DNA from: Plazaster borealis
Lineage: Eukaryota; Echinodermata; Asteroidea; Forcipulatida; Labidiasteridae
Assembly (NCBI GenBank): GCA_021014325.1
Contig: CM037460.1
Coordinates: forward strand, 25,210,544 to 25,274,543
Reading direction: 5' to 3'
DNA length: 64,000 bases
The notes below the pieces were generated by a model that saw only the letters and a program-made list of their open reading frames with translations, had not been told where the DNA came from and searched no databases. This document shows positions 1-11,899 of this stretch, piece after piece; position 1 is the stretch's first letter; each line of letters begins with the position of its first letter. The position numbers were made by a program, and so were the translations under genes.

Positions 1-108
1 GGTCCTGGCCTTGGTGCCCCTTCAAAAGCTTCCCCATAAAGGTTTTTTTAATGGAAGTGTCCTTTGCAAAATGAAAATGGCCTTGCCCTTTTAAAGATGA
101 AATTCTAG
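1..108 (+). mobile_element. Dispersed 'CTTGGTGCCCCTTC' repeat, 5'-truncated by window edge
   Basis: Ends near 'aaagatgaaattctaggcctg'-like sequence. The same family recurs at 4283-4447, 5742-5828, 10490-10668, 20098-20228, 23372-23505, 28672-28752, 31138-31440, 34480-34590, 54905-54997 and 63940-64000. Confidence 0.6.
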
Positions 109-279
109 GCCTGCTTATCCTTCTAGAAAGATCAATGTTTAAAATGATCAACAAGATTATTGTACACGTAAAGAGCCTTGCTACTGTACACCTATGTAGT
201 ACACTTGACAGTTTTAACAGCAAACTCTGTGGCAACTGACTCTGAATTCAAAATGACCACTACAATTCCACCAACCGGG

Positions 280-813
280 GCTCAATTTCATATAGCTGCT
301 TAAAGGCATCGTACACGTTTGGTAATTACTCAAAATATTTATTAGCATAAAAACTTGCTTGGTAACAAGCAACGGAGAGCTGTTGATAGTATAAAACATT
401 GTGAGAAACGACTCCCTCTGAAGTAACGTAGTTTTTTAGAAAGAGGTAATTTCTCACTAAAATAATAAAAACTTCTTGCAAGAAGTTTTTATTCCTATCT
501 GAAAGCACACAAATTTGTACAACAAGGGTGTTTTTTCTTTTATCGTTTTCTTGCAACTTCGATGACCAATTGAGCCCAAATTTTCACAGGCTTGTTATTT
601 TACCCATATGTTGGGATGCACCAAGTGAGAACACTGGTCTTTGACAATTACCAAACGTGTACGATGCCTTTAAGCACAAAAAGTAGCTAAGCACAACAAA
701 ATTATGCTTACCCGAAAAGGTTACAAGCCAAAATACCATGTCACGTGTACAATTTGTGACTGGTATCCTGCTTATTTGGCTAAGCAATATGTTCTGCTTA
801 ATCGGCTCTATGC
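280..813 (+). mobile_element. GGCCCAATTTCAT-type MITE, split by TTAA-MITE
   Basis: Outer element whose ends read GGGCTCAATTTCATATAGC and CGGCTCTATG. The interior GCACAAAAAGTAGCTAAGC matches copies at 1455, 18911 and 59475. Split by the element at 304-669. Confidence 0.65.
304..669 (-). mobile_element. TTAA-MITE type 1, nested in another MITE
   Basis: 366-bp element with inverted ends (AGGCATCGTACACGTTTGG) flanked by exact TTAA at 300-303 and 670-673. It interrupts a GGCCCAATTTCAT-type MITE, whose halves continue on each side (GCTGC|TTAA|GCACA). The centre holds the palindrome AAACTTCTTGCAAGAAGTTT. No coding capacity; piggyBac-like by TTAA target. Confidence 0.8.
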
Positions 814-814
814 T

Positions 815-938
815 GGGCCCAATTTCATGGCCCTGCTTACCACAGAATTCCCTGCTTACGGAGCCCTGTATTAAGTGCATGATACTATGGGCCATAAGCA
901 CATGATTCCACGCTAAGCAGAGCCATGAAATTGGGCCC
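815..938. mobile_element. Short GGGCCCAATTTCATGG palindromic MITE
   Basis: Inverted ends GGGCCCAATTTCATGG and CCATGAAATTGGGCCC, with CTGCTTAC arms. Relatives with the same layout lie near 8117-8260, 20575-20695 and 48660-48910. Confidence 0.6.
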
Positions 939-1126
939 AGAATGTTCACAGTTCTACAACCTCCCAGCTAGATCATGGGAAACACTATTTTGTAATAGGG
1001 CTCCCTCAAGATCAGATTGCTCATCTTCAGTGTGTCCAAAATCCCTCTGCACGCTTGGTCAAATTGACAAAGAAATCATCCCACATTACTCCAGTCTGGT
1101 TGCAGGTTGGTTAAATAGAATAGTGT

Positions 1127-1415
1127 ACCTGCCGTGTCGTGGCAGAGTGTGGGTTCGAGTCCCGGTCATGATACTTGTATCCTTGAGCAAAATACTTTAC
1201 CATAATTGCTTTGTCCTTCGGATGGGACATTAAGCCGTATGTCCCAGGATTGGTAGTGCACTTATCATGGAAGAGTAGGGGTTAACCTCAATGTTTCTGG
1301 TTCAATAGCAAGCACCCTTGTTTACAGGTTTCCTCAGGCTTGCGAGCTGCAGTGACTAAGTTCACTTATGAAGCATCCTTGATTTCATTACCAGAAATGT
1401 ATAATAATAATAACA
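1127..1415 (+). mobile_element. tRNA-derived SINE, internally deleted head
   Basis: Contains the B-box region GTGTGGGTTCGAGTCCCG, the SINE body CTTGAGCAAAATACTTTACC and an ATAATAATAA tail. The A-box part of the tRNA head is missing. Confidence 0.6.
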
Positions 1416-1454
1416 GTTCAAGTTATTGCTTATTAATATTATGTTAAATAATCA

Positions 1455-1631
1455 GGGCCCAATTTCATAGAGCTGCTTAAGCACAAACAAGTAGCTAAGC
1501 ACAACAAAATTATGCTTACCAGCCAAAATACCACTCTGCATACAGTTTGTGACTGGTGTCCTGCTTAATTTTGCTTAGCAAAAATTGTTAGGTAATTATT
1601 TGCTGATTAAGCAGCTCTATGAAATTGGGGC
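1455..1631 (+). mobile_element. GGCCCAATTTCAT-type MITE
   Basis: Starts CAGGGCCCAATTTCATAGAG and ends GCTCTATGAAATTGGGGC. About 177 bp, non-coding. Confidence 0.65.
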
Positions 1632-2254
1632 TTGGAACCTGAAATTATAAAAGTTTTGTAATATCTGCCATACATGCCATACAACCATCCTCCCATGCCC
1701 ACCTTGGCTCAAGCATTTCACATGTACACAGTGCACGTACTTATCAACTGTCAACAGAGGGCTCACTTCCCTTTGAAGGTTCAGGGAAAAACATATCTAG
1801 AGTGTCTTGACACAAGCACAAGGTTAAAGATGCCCCCGGGGTAATGTGTACTAAAGCTACTGAACATGTGCGAGGCATGTAGTTGCAGTCCTATGGGACT
1901 GTGTGAGATGAACATAACAAGGCATTTAGAACGTACAGGTGTGATGCATTACAATGTAATCAGTTCGTTTATGATATCATATGCTTCCAAAAAAAGACTT
2001 GCCATTCTTTTCTCTAAATATTATTATTTATTTTTTTTCCCAGAACATTTTTCGGAGGTTGGTCAGAGCACGGAGGAAGGAATTTTCTCCAATTTTTCAT
2101 CCCTTGAGCTTGCAAATACTTATGAATGAAAAATGAAAAAAACCAGAAAGAATCAGGCCACTAAAAAAAATAGCACTTTCCCTTTGAAGCATGAGGACAC
2201 AATTGATAACTGTCAATCTGTCATAGACCAGCACTTTATGTGACCCAACATATA

Positions 2255-2716
2255 AACTGCTCACAAGAAGTTAGGAAACTTTTTTTAATCAAGTATATTT
2301 TTATTATTTATTACTCTCTTTGTATATGTTATATATCAATGCAAAGCTGAAGTGTTCCTCTTTAAAATGATACCACATTTGCAATGATTAAATGTTGCTG
2401 AATTTGGCTACATGAATAACAATGAGGCAAAGTCACAAATCAAATGTGCCAAAATTACCGCTTGTTTGAATTACAGTGTCAATTTGTTTGGTCACACAGT
2501 AACACAAAATTGCTAATTTTGGCACATTTGATTTGTGACTTTGTCTCATTCTCATTAATGTGGCCAAGTCCAGCAACATGTCATCATTGCACATTTGGTA
2601 TCATTTTAAAGAAGAACACTTCAGCTTTCTATTGATATGCAACATAATACAAGAGGGTAATACATAATAAAAATATACACGATTAAAATAAGTTTCCTAA
2701 CTTTTTGTGAGCAGTT
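2255..2716. mobile_element. Foldback MITE with TA target duplication
   Basis: Two arms of about 210 bases form a near-perfect inverted repeat around a spacer of about 70 bases. Termini AACTGCTCACAAGAAG and TTTTGTGAGCAGTT are flanked by TA at 2253-2254 and 2717-2718, as expected of Tc1/mariner-type elements. No ORF of note. Confidence 0.8.
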
Positions 2717-2894
2717 TACATGAAATAACAAAACTGTGAAATGAGACTTGAAGGTTTGCACATGGTAAGACAATTGTAATAATTTTTTTGCGGTGACACC
2801 ATGTAGTAAAATTTCTCTTTTGAGTAAAAGTGGTTACGAAGGGCCGAGTGGACTCCACATTTCGGACAGTATGTCCGTCATCAGAAGAAAGTGA

Positions 2895-3120
2895 AAGTTT
2901 AAGCTCACTTGATCACCAGAGTCTAGAAAACAGTGAGAAACCCCATTTTATGTCTTCACTGTTTTGGACTCACAAGATCAAAAGTAATTGTTTTACTCAT
3001 TTCTCATTACTCATTTCAGGCAAAACTATTTCAAGGGAGGTTTTCCACCATATACCATGTTAGTTATGTGCAAACTTTGAACATAAATATTTTCAATCTT
3101 ACCAATGTTGTGCAAACCCT
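2895..3120 (+). mobile_element. TTAA-MITE type 3, 5'-truncated
   Basis: Carries the type 3 right half (TTACCAATGTTGTGCAAACCCT). It abuts a type 2 element and shares a single TTAA (3121-3124) with it. Confidence 0.6.
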
Positions 3121-3124
3121 TTAA

Positions 3125-3507
3125 AGGGATTGTATATGTTTGGTAATTGGAACCCACTGTTTGTTTCAATCCTATATAGTTGTAGATATATACCATAAAA
3201 TTACATGTGTAACCTGTGAAAATTTCATTTCAAAAGGTGGTGGCGTTTTTGAGATATTGCTGAAAATCTGGAGCGAAGGAAGAATAATCTACAATTGGAA
3301 TACACAATCTGAAACGTTTCTGACAGAAACGCTTCTCAGATTTAATTATTTTTTGATAAAAACTGAAATCTTTTACCATAACCACATTACTTCGAAGTGA
3401 AATGTTTCTCAAAATGCTTGTTACTATCAGAAGCTTCTGTACTTCTTACCAAGTAAGTTTTTATTGCCATTATTTTTATGAGTAATTACCAAATGTAGAC
3501 AGACCCT
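3125..3507 (-). mobile_element. TTAA-MITE type 2
   Basis: Ends AGGGATTGTATATGTTTGG and ...AGACAGACCCT between TTAA at 3121-3124 and 3508-3511. Internal palindromic stretch with CGTTTCTGACAGAAACG. About 383 bp. Confidence 0.7.
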
Positions 3508-3948
3508 TTAAGAGTTCGGATGATCACGCACAGTTTACATGAACTTCTTTTAAGTGCCTCTTCATGTTTCTTGAAGACTGACTCATCGTCCGACCGGGAA
3601 GCTTTCTACTACAGCTTCTTAAGTATTTCCCAATCCCATAGACAGGATGTGGAATGTGCAAACACGGGACCCTATCTCATTAGGGCTGTTCGAAGCAAAA
3701 CATTACTTAACAAACTTCCACGCTTAGTCAAAATTTGCGGGGAACCAGTATTGACGAATAACAGAAAACATAAGGTACTTTGGCTGGTAACTTGTATCTG
3801 CTGAGCGATGTTGCCAAGCATGTTTTGGTGCCCCTGATTTGTACTGTTTACAAACAGAATAGACCTTGCCAGTTCTTTAAAAAACGAACAGTTCCCGCTG
3901 GAAAAAAAATTCTTCTCACATTTACAGTATGCATGCATGTGGCCGGGT

Positions 3949-4227
3949 GTCATGTGGCCGAGTGGTTTAGAGCATCAAATTCAAATCCGATGGTTAAGTC
4001 ATCGGGGTGTGGGTTCGAACCCCGATCATGACACTTGTATGCTTGAGCAAGATACTTTACTATAATTGCTTCTCTTCACCCAGGGGTATAAATGGGTACC
4101 TGTGAGGGTAGAGGTTGATATTGTGTTTGAAAAAGCCTTCAGAGCGCCACGGCAGCTCGGGGCTGTATACTCCCCACTAATGTAAAGTGCATTGATACGT
4201 TATTGTAAACTGCGCTATAAGAACTAG

Positions 4228-4259
<32 letters not shown>

Positions 4260-4260
4260 T
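3949..4260 (+). mobile_element. Full-length tRNA-derived SINE
   Basis: The head resembles a class II (Leu/Ser-type) tRNA: GTCATGTGGCCGAGTGG A-box region and GGTTCGAACCCCGATC B-box, with a long variable arm. The body includes CCCAGGGGTATAAATGGG and GCGCTATAAGAACT, then a TATTATTATT tail. The best head copy in the window; not a functional tRNA because the acceptor runs into SINE sequence. Confidence 0.8.
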
Positions 4261-4282
4261 GTATGTGCTTAGGATTCATAAA

Positions 4283-4447
4283 ATAGCCGAAGTTTCATCT
4301 TTGAGAAGGCAAGGCCGTTTTCATTTTGCAAAGGGAAGTTCCATTGGAAACTATTTAATCCTATGGGAAACGTTTGAAGGAGCACCAAGGCCAAGACAAG
4401 GGCAACAGAGGCCATGATCTCCTTGGCCTCCATGTAATTCCAGGCCT
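4283..4447 (-). mobile_element. 'CTTGGTGCCCCTTC' dispersed repeat
   Basis: Palindromic-ended repeat (CATCTTTGAGAAGGCAAGGC at one end, CCTCCATGTAATTCCAGGCC at the other). Same family as at 10490 and 31138. Confidence 0.55.
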
Positions 4448-5355
4448 GCACATATTTCTATCTTACCTATTGTACATGCCCACTATGTATTTTTTAAACC
4501 ATACCATGTAAATGAAAGTTGACTACATGTATATTGTACAAAATTGCTACAACTTTCACAGTCTGTTTGAACCAGAAATCCCTCCAGGAAACAGTTCGAC
4601 CAGTTGATGAGAATCCTGGACCACCATAAGTTGACATAAAGGTTGTTTTTCCCAGCTCCTCAGGGTAATTCTCACAGCCTTCAAATACAGACAATATAGA
4701 CTCGCTGACAAAACTAAGTAAATAGGTTTAAGTTGTTGGATTAGTGAACCCTTAGAGGACAAAGAGAAGGAAATAGTTTGACCAAAGAGTTAAGGTTTTT
4801 GTTTGAGGAAGAGTTGTTGAGATTTACGTATCATCCGATCAGATGTGTCACAGTTGCTACAGTTATGTTTGCTTTGTATGTGTAGCTTGGTCGCACACTA
4901 TATACACAGTGGTCTTTGATGACTTGTATTCAAGATTTTTCGTAACACCTGACACCACGGCTGGAACACAGAGGACAATAATCTCTTTAGAGGAAAAGCA
5001 GGATTAGGCGTTCATGTATTGCAAGACGGAAGAACATGTTTGATCTCTGAGTAAGTTCGAGAACTGCCTGCAGAACTTGCTTTGTTGGAAAGAGAGCTGT
5101 GAAATTTCTGTAACAAAGTTTTGTAAAGGCAAGGCCACATGCACCACGATGATGTATGTGATAAGAATTTTACGTCACAATAGTTGTACAGATTAAAGAC
5201 AACTTATTTTGAAGGGCTTCCCTCAAGACTTGAACTTTGTTCTTGAAGTTTCTTGAAGGGGCAAATTTGATGTCCCTTTCCCCCAGTAAATGGAATAAAA
5301 CCGGGCCTGAAACTCAATTGCTCTTGTAAGGGCAAGGAGGTTTTACCTTTCTTAA

Positions 5356-5720
5356 AGGCATTGTACACGTTTGGTAATTGTCAAAGACCAGTGTTCTCAC
5401 TTGGTGTATCCCAACATATGCATAAAATAACAAGCCTGTGAAAATTTGGGCTCAATTGGTCATCGAAGTTGCAAGAAAATGATGACAGAAAAAACACCCT
5501 TGTTGTACAAATGTGTGTGCTTTCAGATAGGAATAAAAACTTCTTGCAAGAAGTTTTTATTATTTTAGTGAGAAATTACCTCTTTCTCAAAAACTACGTT
5601 ACTTCAGAGGGAGTCGTTTCTCACAATGTTTTATACTACCAACAGCTCTCTGTTACTCGTTACCAAGTAAGTTTTATGCTAAAATATATTTTGAGTAATT
5701 ACCAAACGTGTACAGTGCCT
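5356..5720 (+). mobile_element. TTAA-MITE type 1
   Basis: Ends AGGCATTGTACACGTTTGG and CGTGTACAGTGCCT, with TTAA at 5352-5355 and 5721-5724. Contains the AAACTTCTTGCAAGAAGTTT centre. Inserted into another dispersed repeat. Confidence 0.8.
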
Positions 5721-6076
5721 TTAAGGGCACCTCTATGATGGAATTGTAAATTTCTACTTCACCAAGGCAAAATGGCCAGGGGCATGGAGGTAAAGGCCCC
5801 AATCGCCCCCTTGAAGTACCAAGCCTGAATGTGAGACGATTTTACAGACTAACGATGAACGAGATTTGTGGTGCTCCCCCCCCCCCCCCCCCGACGATCC
5901 TTCTAATAGCTTCAACAATCAACTAATACAATTAATTGAATTGGTATTTATAATAAACAAAACTAATAGATTTGTAAGCACTATCTGCCTGGCATGATCT
6001 TGCCCTGAGAGCTCTGATGTAAACATGTGATAATAATCTAGACACCAATAATAATAATTATACTGGATGTCTTTAA

Positions 6077-6420
6077 ATGGTGTGTACAACATTGGTAATT
6101 GCCAAAGACCTGTATCCAAACTCAATGTGGCCCAACATATACATGAAATAACAAACCTGTGAAAGTTTAAGCTAAATCGGTCTTTTGAGTCATGAGAAAA
6201 CAGTGAAAAACCCCCTTATGTGTTTTAACGTTTTTTCAAACATTGGAATTTATCCTGCAGGATAAATACTATTATTTTACTCAATTCGTAAAAACTATGG
6301 CATTTCAAGCAAAACTATTTCAAGGGAAGTTTTCTACCATGACCATCTTTAGACCATGTAAGTTATGTGCAAATCTGTGAGCATTTATATTTTCATTCTT
6401 ACCAATGTTGTACACACCCT
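6077..6420 (+). mobile_element. TTAA-MITE type 3
   Basis: Ends TGGTGTGTACAACATTGG and CCAATGTTGTACACACCCT, with TTAA at both sides (6073-6076, 6421-6424). Confidence 0.75.
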
Positions 6421-6789
6421 TTAAAGCGCACGTATCTACCAATAAGGTAACTCAAGGTGCTTGAACAAACAGAAACATTTTTTAAGAAGGTTTTTGAAAT
6501 TTGTGAATTATGAGACCGATTTATGTAGCACCTTATAAGGGTTTTTTACAAGGTGCTGGCGGTGTGTTCAGCAGCCACTGCCAGAAACACCGGGGCAAAC
6601 CCCTTATCTTACAAAGTCTCAGTGATATTAAAGAGGGTAACTGGGTTCTTTTATGTGTATTAGACAACCCACAGGACCTAATACAGCTTTATGTCCCATC
6701 CAAACCACAAACACCTGTGAATTGTGGTAGTTCTGAAAAGAACCAGTATGCCCTGATGGCCTTCAGAGTTGTCAACCACCAGTTCTGAA

Positions 6790-9700
6790 ATGAACAACCA
6801 CAACTCATATGGTGTTTTTTGCAAAACTCACTAGATCAATATATATTTGGTTTGCGGTAACACCATGTGTATATCTACTTGCTAGGTAGATTTTGTTCTT
6901 TGAGAACTTGTCTTGCGGAGTAGAATATTCGGAATTCGAGAGACTTCTCAGTTCTGAAAATGCAAAGTTTCAAGTCCTACTCATGTGATAATACCCCTGT
7001 AAAATGCCAAGCGTTATCAGTAAGTGATGATATCTAACGTACTTAATACGATATTTATCGTGACCATTAAAGCGCTAATGAATTGAGCAATGGATTCTAG
7101 GAATGTACAAATATACAGAGTAAACAACTACATGTGAAAACAATTGAGAAAAACATCGATGATTCAGATCATGGAAATGTTTATGATAAATTAAGGAATT
7201 TCCTGTCATTTCAAAGAAGTATATGAAGAAGAAAAAACATGTTTGTTTGTTGAAATTGTTTACTTTAAGGTTTTATCCTCACTTACAAGTCTACTTTGTT
7301 GAAAATTGTCATTTAAAGGTAGGGTCATGTTTGTCAATGTAATGCTGATTTATTGGCAATTTAGATCAAGAAAGATACAATAAAAGTCATATGTGAAAGT
7401 TTCAAACTGCTTACCAACCAAACCAAAAGGACCTATGGTATAAATGCAAAAAATAGTTAATGGCCTGACGTTTCGACCCTAGCAGAGTCTTTCTCGAAGG
7501 CTAATATATATTTGTCTGTACTGTTTACAATCAATATAATACAATGAATACATAAATAATTATCATAAATTTGAATTAAATGTCACTTTAAATGTACAGG
7601 TCGGCATATTTGTAATTTGGAAAAAGCATCTACATGTATTGTATTCTTCAGGCTAAATAAAATTCTCCCATTCCATGAATGTTTATTGTGTGGTTCATCC
7701 AGGTACAGGGTCGGACTTTTATTTCATTTTCAAGGATGTGGTTTTTTTTCTTTTGTCGCCAGCAACAAATGGCTGCCACGTTAAATACCCCTTTTATACC
7801 TGTATAGTGTAAACATGCAGTAAATGCTTGTTATTAAGGGTACTTCAAAATGTAGCATACAATGTACACACTTTAAAGTTCAATCTTTTCACACAATTTG
7901 AAGAGAAACTGAAAGAGTTTATTCACATAAATTGTATGTGTTTTCCAACTTGCTTTCTAATTTTATTATAAGATTGACAATATTCGTTATTTATATTATT
8001 TTGTTTTTTACCCTTACACCTGTGTGTGTCAAGCACTGTATACTCAGTCCTGCATGAAAAAACCCACAAGCTACTGGAGTGGGATTCGAACCCACAACCC
8101 CCGCATTCTAGAGCAGGTCCAATTTCATTGCATTGCTTAGGGCGGAATTCCGCGCTTACGCCCTGCTACGGCCCATACAAGAATGCGCTTTACATGGCAC
8201 CATAAGCGCAGAATTCTTCGAGCATGAAAATGTACCAAGCAGCAAATGGAGAATGCAATTTGTGGCGCCTGAGAGCGTGTAACGCGAAGCCCTAACGGCA
8301 TGGGTTCCGGGGCCCGCTTAAATGCTCCGAAACAGTTAGGATTCTAGATACTCTGTGGTGCGATCTCATCTGACCACTTAAACCAATTTTGTTTTCGCAA
8401 GATCATTATTTAAACATTATTTTCGAGTTGGGAGTCATTGAATCAGCCATTCTGAGTTATAAAATCAAAATGCAGGCTACGATTTAAATTTTCTTTCCTT
8501 TGTCCCTGTACTAAACATCCTCCCATATACTTTATACACAAAATTCCTTGTGGAGCAGGCCGGTCTTTAGAATTCCCCTATGGAGAGCTTTTGTTTTCCC
8601 TTTTTTGTTTTGTCCTCGGTCTCCTTTGTACTGTAGCAAATTTTAATACACCATCCATTCATTCCAACGGCTTCCATTCCACCGGAAATTTGTGATGGCT
8701 TTCCAAACGTTCCTGTCCAGCATGCAATTGCCTAATACACCATGGTAACTAATATTTCAATGTTAATTTTTTTTTTTTTTTAAAGGGAACATAAAGTATG
8801 TAAACATGTTTACTTTTCTTCTCTCTTGTTACCATTTTGTAAACATTATTTATTAGGTACGGTACATTATTGAGGAAGGAATTCCATGGGCACATGAGCA
8901 ACCCTACCCACAATAATGTCATGTTATTTGGAAATCCTAATTGCCTATGCATGCATGTTGGCCTCGCTAGCCCATGACGGCAGTGAAACGGAACTAAAGC
9001 AACAATTAACAACTGAAACCCTGTATTCTACATTTAGCTGGAAGTCCCCCCCTCGCTTCATTACCAAAACAAAACAGCATCTCCTCCAAGGGAACAAGGT
9101 TCTGCCAACCCTCCCAACAATGACAAAAATAAGCAAAGCAGGAGTCACTCTCCCAGAACTTTAAAAAAAAACAAAAAAAAAACGCCCCCGAACAAATTCC
9201 AAAGGAAATCAAATCTGGGCCTGCACTGAACAGGAATAGATTTACCTAACCAATCATGATGTAGGAGAAATAAAATACTACCTCCTCAAGAGCCGATGAC
9301 TTGAAGATGAAGTAATTTAATACAATTTGTGAATGGGGGGGGGGGGAGAAGGGCTCATGACATCATTGAGTTTGTTGTCAAACTTCTTGGAGGGTGTTGT
9401 TGTTGGGTACTGGTAACAAGCAATTGACCCTGGGTTTATTTATAGGGACGGGTCGTGTAGCTTGCTAAAGTGGTCAACTCGCAATGCAATGGATTGCGTG
9501 TAGGTGCAGAGAAGAATCTCAGGCCAATGACCTTAAAGATTATTAAAGAAGACTTCATAAAGAAGAGAAAATCTGTAGATGTGGTTCGGTGATCCTCTAA
9601 AGCATCTTGATATGATTGACAAAACTGTCTCAAACACCCTTGGCCCCCAACTCTAACTCTAACTTTTGGTAACAGCTCAAAATCAGTGTCCACATTTTGT

Positions 9701-11014
9701 TTGATTCAACATAATGCATGAACAAACAAACCTGTGAAAGTTTGAGTTTAATTGGTCATCGAGGTCACGAGAAAATAGTGAAAAGAGACCTTGTGTGTTT
9801 TCTGTTTTTCCAAATTATCGCGCGTGATAAAAACTATTACTTTACTAATTTCTCAGAAACGATAGCATTTTAGGCAGAAATATTTTAAGGAACCCTTTCT
9901 ACCGTTACTTACTTTAAATCATGTAAGTTATGTGTGAATCTGTGAACATTTGTGTTTTTCGATCTTACCAATAGTGTACAGGGCCTTTAAACGACAGTAC
10001 AATGATTTGAGATTTTAATGTAGGGCTTGTTTTGTTTTTTACTGTCTATGAAGGCCAATCTAGGTGCAATTTTTAATATTTTTCTCTATTTATCTTCTGG
10101 CTGGCCCAGATTTTTTAGATTTTTGTTTATCGTATTTGTGGTTTTTACTGTTATGTATTGATTGTATCAACCTTGCTTCACTGTCTATTAATTTGTTACA
10201 TTCTTTGTAATATCTTTGTATATGAATTATCTCGTACAATTTTCTGTTTTTATGTGAATGTACTTGCTGGGCACATTTGAAAAACAGTGTTTCACTGAAA
10301 AGTTACAAGAAATAAATAAATAGGCCTAAATAAATAAATAAACCTACGCCGTGTTTACATTCCCAGTCTTGCTCTCTGATCTTTTATCTCTTTAAACTTT
10401 AGTCTAGATCCATCTCTAACTGCCAGTTGGTTTGGATTGTTCCTTTTAAAGTCAGGTTCAACTTTTCGGTTATAGGAGGAAAAACCAGGTCTGGAATTTC
10501 ATCTTTGAGAAGGCAAGGCCATTAATTTTCATTTTTCAAAGGGAACTTACATTGGGTAATCTTAAAGCCTTTGGGAACCTTTTGAAGGGGGCACCAAGGC
10601 CAAGACCAGGGCAAAAGAGGCCATGACCTCTGTGGCCTCTGTGTTACATTATTCCAGGCCTGGAAAACAAATTCTTCTTCAGCCTTGTCCTCTCCACATT
10701 TACCTTTTGCCTCTCTTGCCTCAAAACATTTTATTTTTATTTAGTTATTTTTAGCTAGAGTAGGACTTTCACATTGATCCTCACAACAACAACAAACAAT
10801 GTTGCACTGTCCCTTTAAACATTACTACATGGTTCAAATAGTCCTACAAATGTACGTGAATGAATAACAGACGGTGAACTTGAAAATCTGTTAGAATTTG
10901 TTAGTCAGTGGAAATAAATTTGCACATCCGTTACAACTTGACCTATACCATTCAACATGTTTTGCTGTCATTGTCAAGTATTGTTTGTACATGTACGCAG
11001 TTCTTGTTTCATAG
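6790..11014. other. Mostly unrecognised AT-rich intronic or intergenic DNA
   Basis: Includes a shared motif GACGTTTCGACCCTAGCAGA near 7460 (also near 13795), a tRNA-like B-box relic near 8085, a type 3 MITE remnant at about 9680-9984, and a CTTGGTGCCCC repeat at 10490-10668. No gene recognised. Confidence 0.5.
10490..10668 (-). mobile_element. 'CTTGGTGCCCCTTC' dispersed repeat
   Basis: Near-complete copy running from GGTCTGGAATTTCATCTTTG to ATTATTCCAGGCCTGG. It contains the family motif GGGGGCACCAAGGCCAAGAC. Non-coding. Confidence 0.6.
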
Positions 11015-11584
11015 GTGTTTGGGAAATTGTAGATTTCCTACTGACCGAAAGTGCTTTGTGACGGATGAAAGCTCTAAGAGTAATAACAAGGCATCGTTGT
11101 CTCTACGCATTCAAAACATGTGGGAAATGTAGAGAATATCTTGCTCTACTCATATATCAAGAAAACAAGTCCAATCCCAAAGGTGACACCCAAATTCGTC
11201 ATCAAGCCTGACAAAATATATAAACAAACAAGAAAGGAAACAGTAAACGACTAATAAAACAACTTTGAGTGTGTACTTTTATGTAAATTGTTTCTATTCA
11301 CACATTTCATTGGCCTTGAACTGGGGAAGTGTTCATCACATGGTATGCTTCGTCATAGCTCTGCACTTCTTGAAAAGATCAAGCAGAATGTTCAGAGTGA
11401 AATAAGACCCTCACGCTGGCACGCCAGGCACTCCGCTCTGCGTAGGCTGTACACAGAGATTCCTGGCATCAGTATTGCCAATGTCATTAACTCGGGCAAA
11501 ACGTATGTACATGAATCATAACAGATCCCTCTCCATGAGGTTTCTGTTGATGCGGTCCCCATGGTGAGAGGCAAATGCATCATT

Positions 11585-11898
11585 CAGGGTTCTCCCTATG
11601 CACAAGCTAGCGTATCGGGCCGATACGCGCAATTTGCATGCCGATACGCGCAAATTTTGGCCGATATGCCAACAATAATTTTTTATAATAATATTTGTTT
11701 TTAAAAAAATTCACAAAAAACCGAGAGAAAACCATATATACAATGCTCCAGGAGCACAGTAGGGCTTTTAAACCAAGATAAACACCAAGTAGAAAACATT
11801 CCGAAGGCATTGTTTCAATTCAGCGTGCTTCGGCCAAACATCCAAAAACTTGGGACCAGAATGCCCCGCAGTTTTCAAAAAACCTGGGGAGAACCCTG
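11585..11898 (+). mobile_element. CAGGGTTCTCCC-ended MITE
   Basis: 314 bp with 12-base inverted ends CAGGGTTCTCCC and GGGGAGAACCCTG. Interior includes CAAGCTAGCGTATCGGGCCG and AACCAAGATAAACACCAAGT. Four other copies occur in the window. Confidence 0.75.
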
Positions 11899-11899
11899 T

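Noticed and set aside
3949..4033. Possible functional tRNA-Leu/Ser gene
   Set aside because: The head grades into a SINE body with an ATT tail, recurs several times, and lacks a proper acceptor stem.
6955..7017. Plus-strand exon-like segment (LKMQSFKSYSCDNTPVKCQA) with GTAAGT donor
   Set aside because: The acceptor lacks a pyrimidine tract and no in-phase partner was found.
8916..9164. Plus-strand ORF with TELKQQLTTETLYSTFSW
   Set aside because: Ordinary open frame; no splice borders in phase with neighbours and no recognisable motif.
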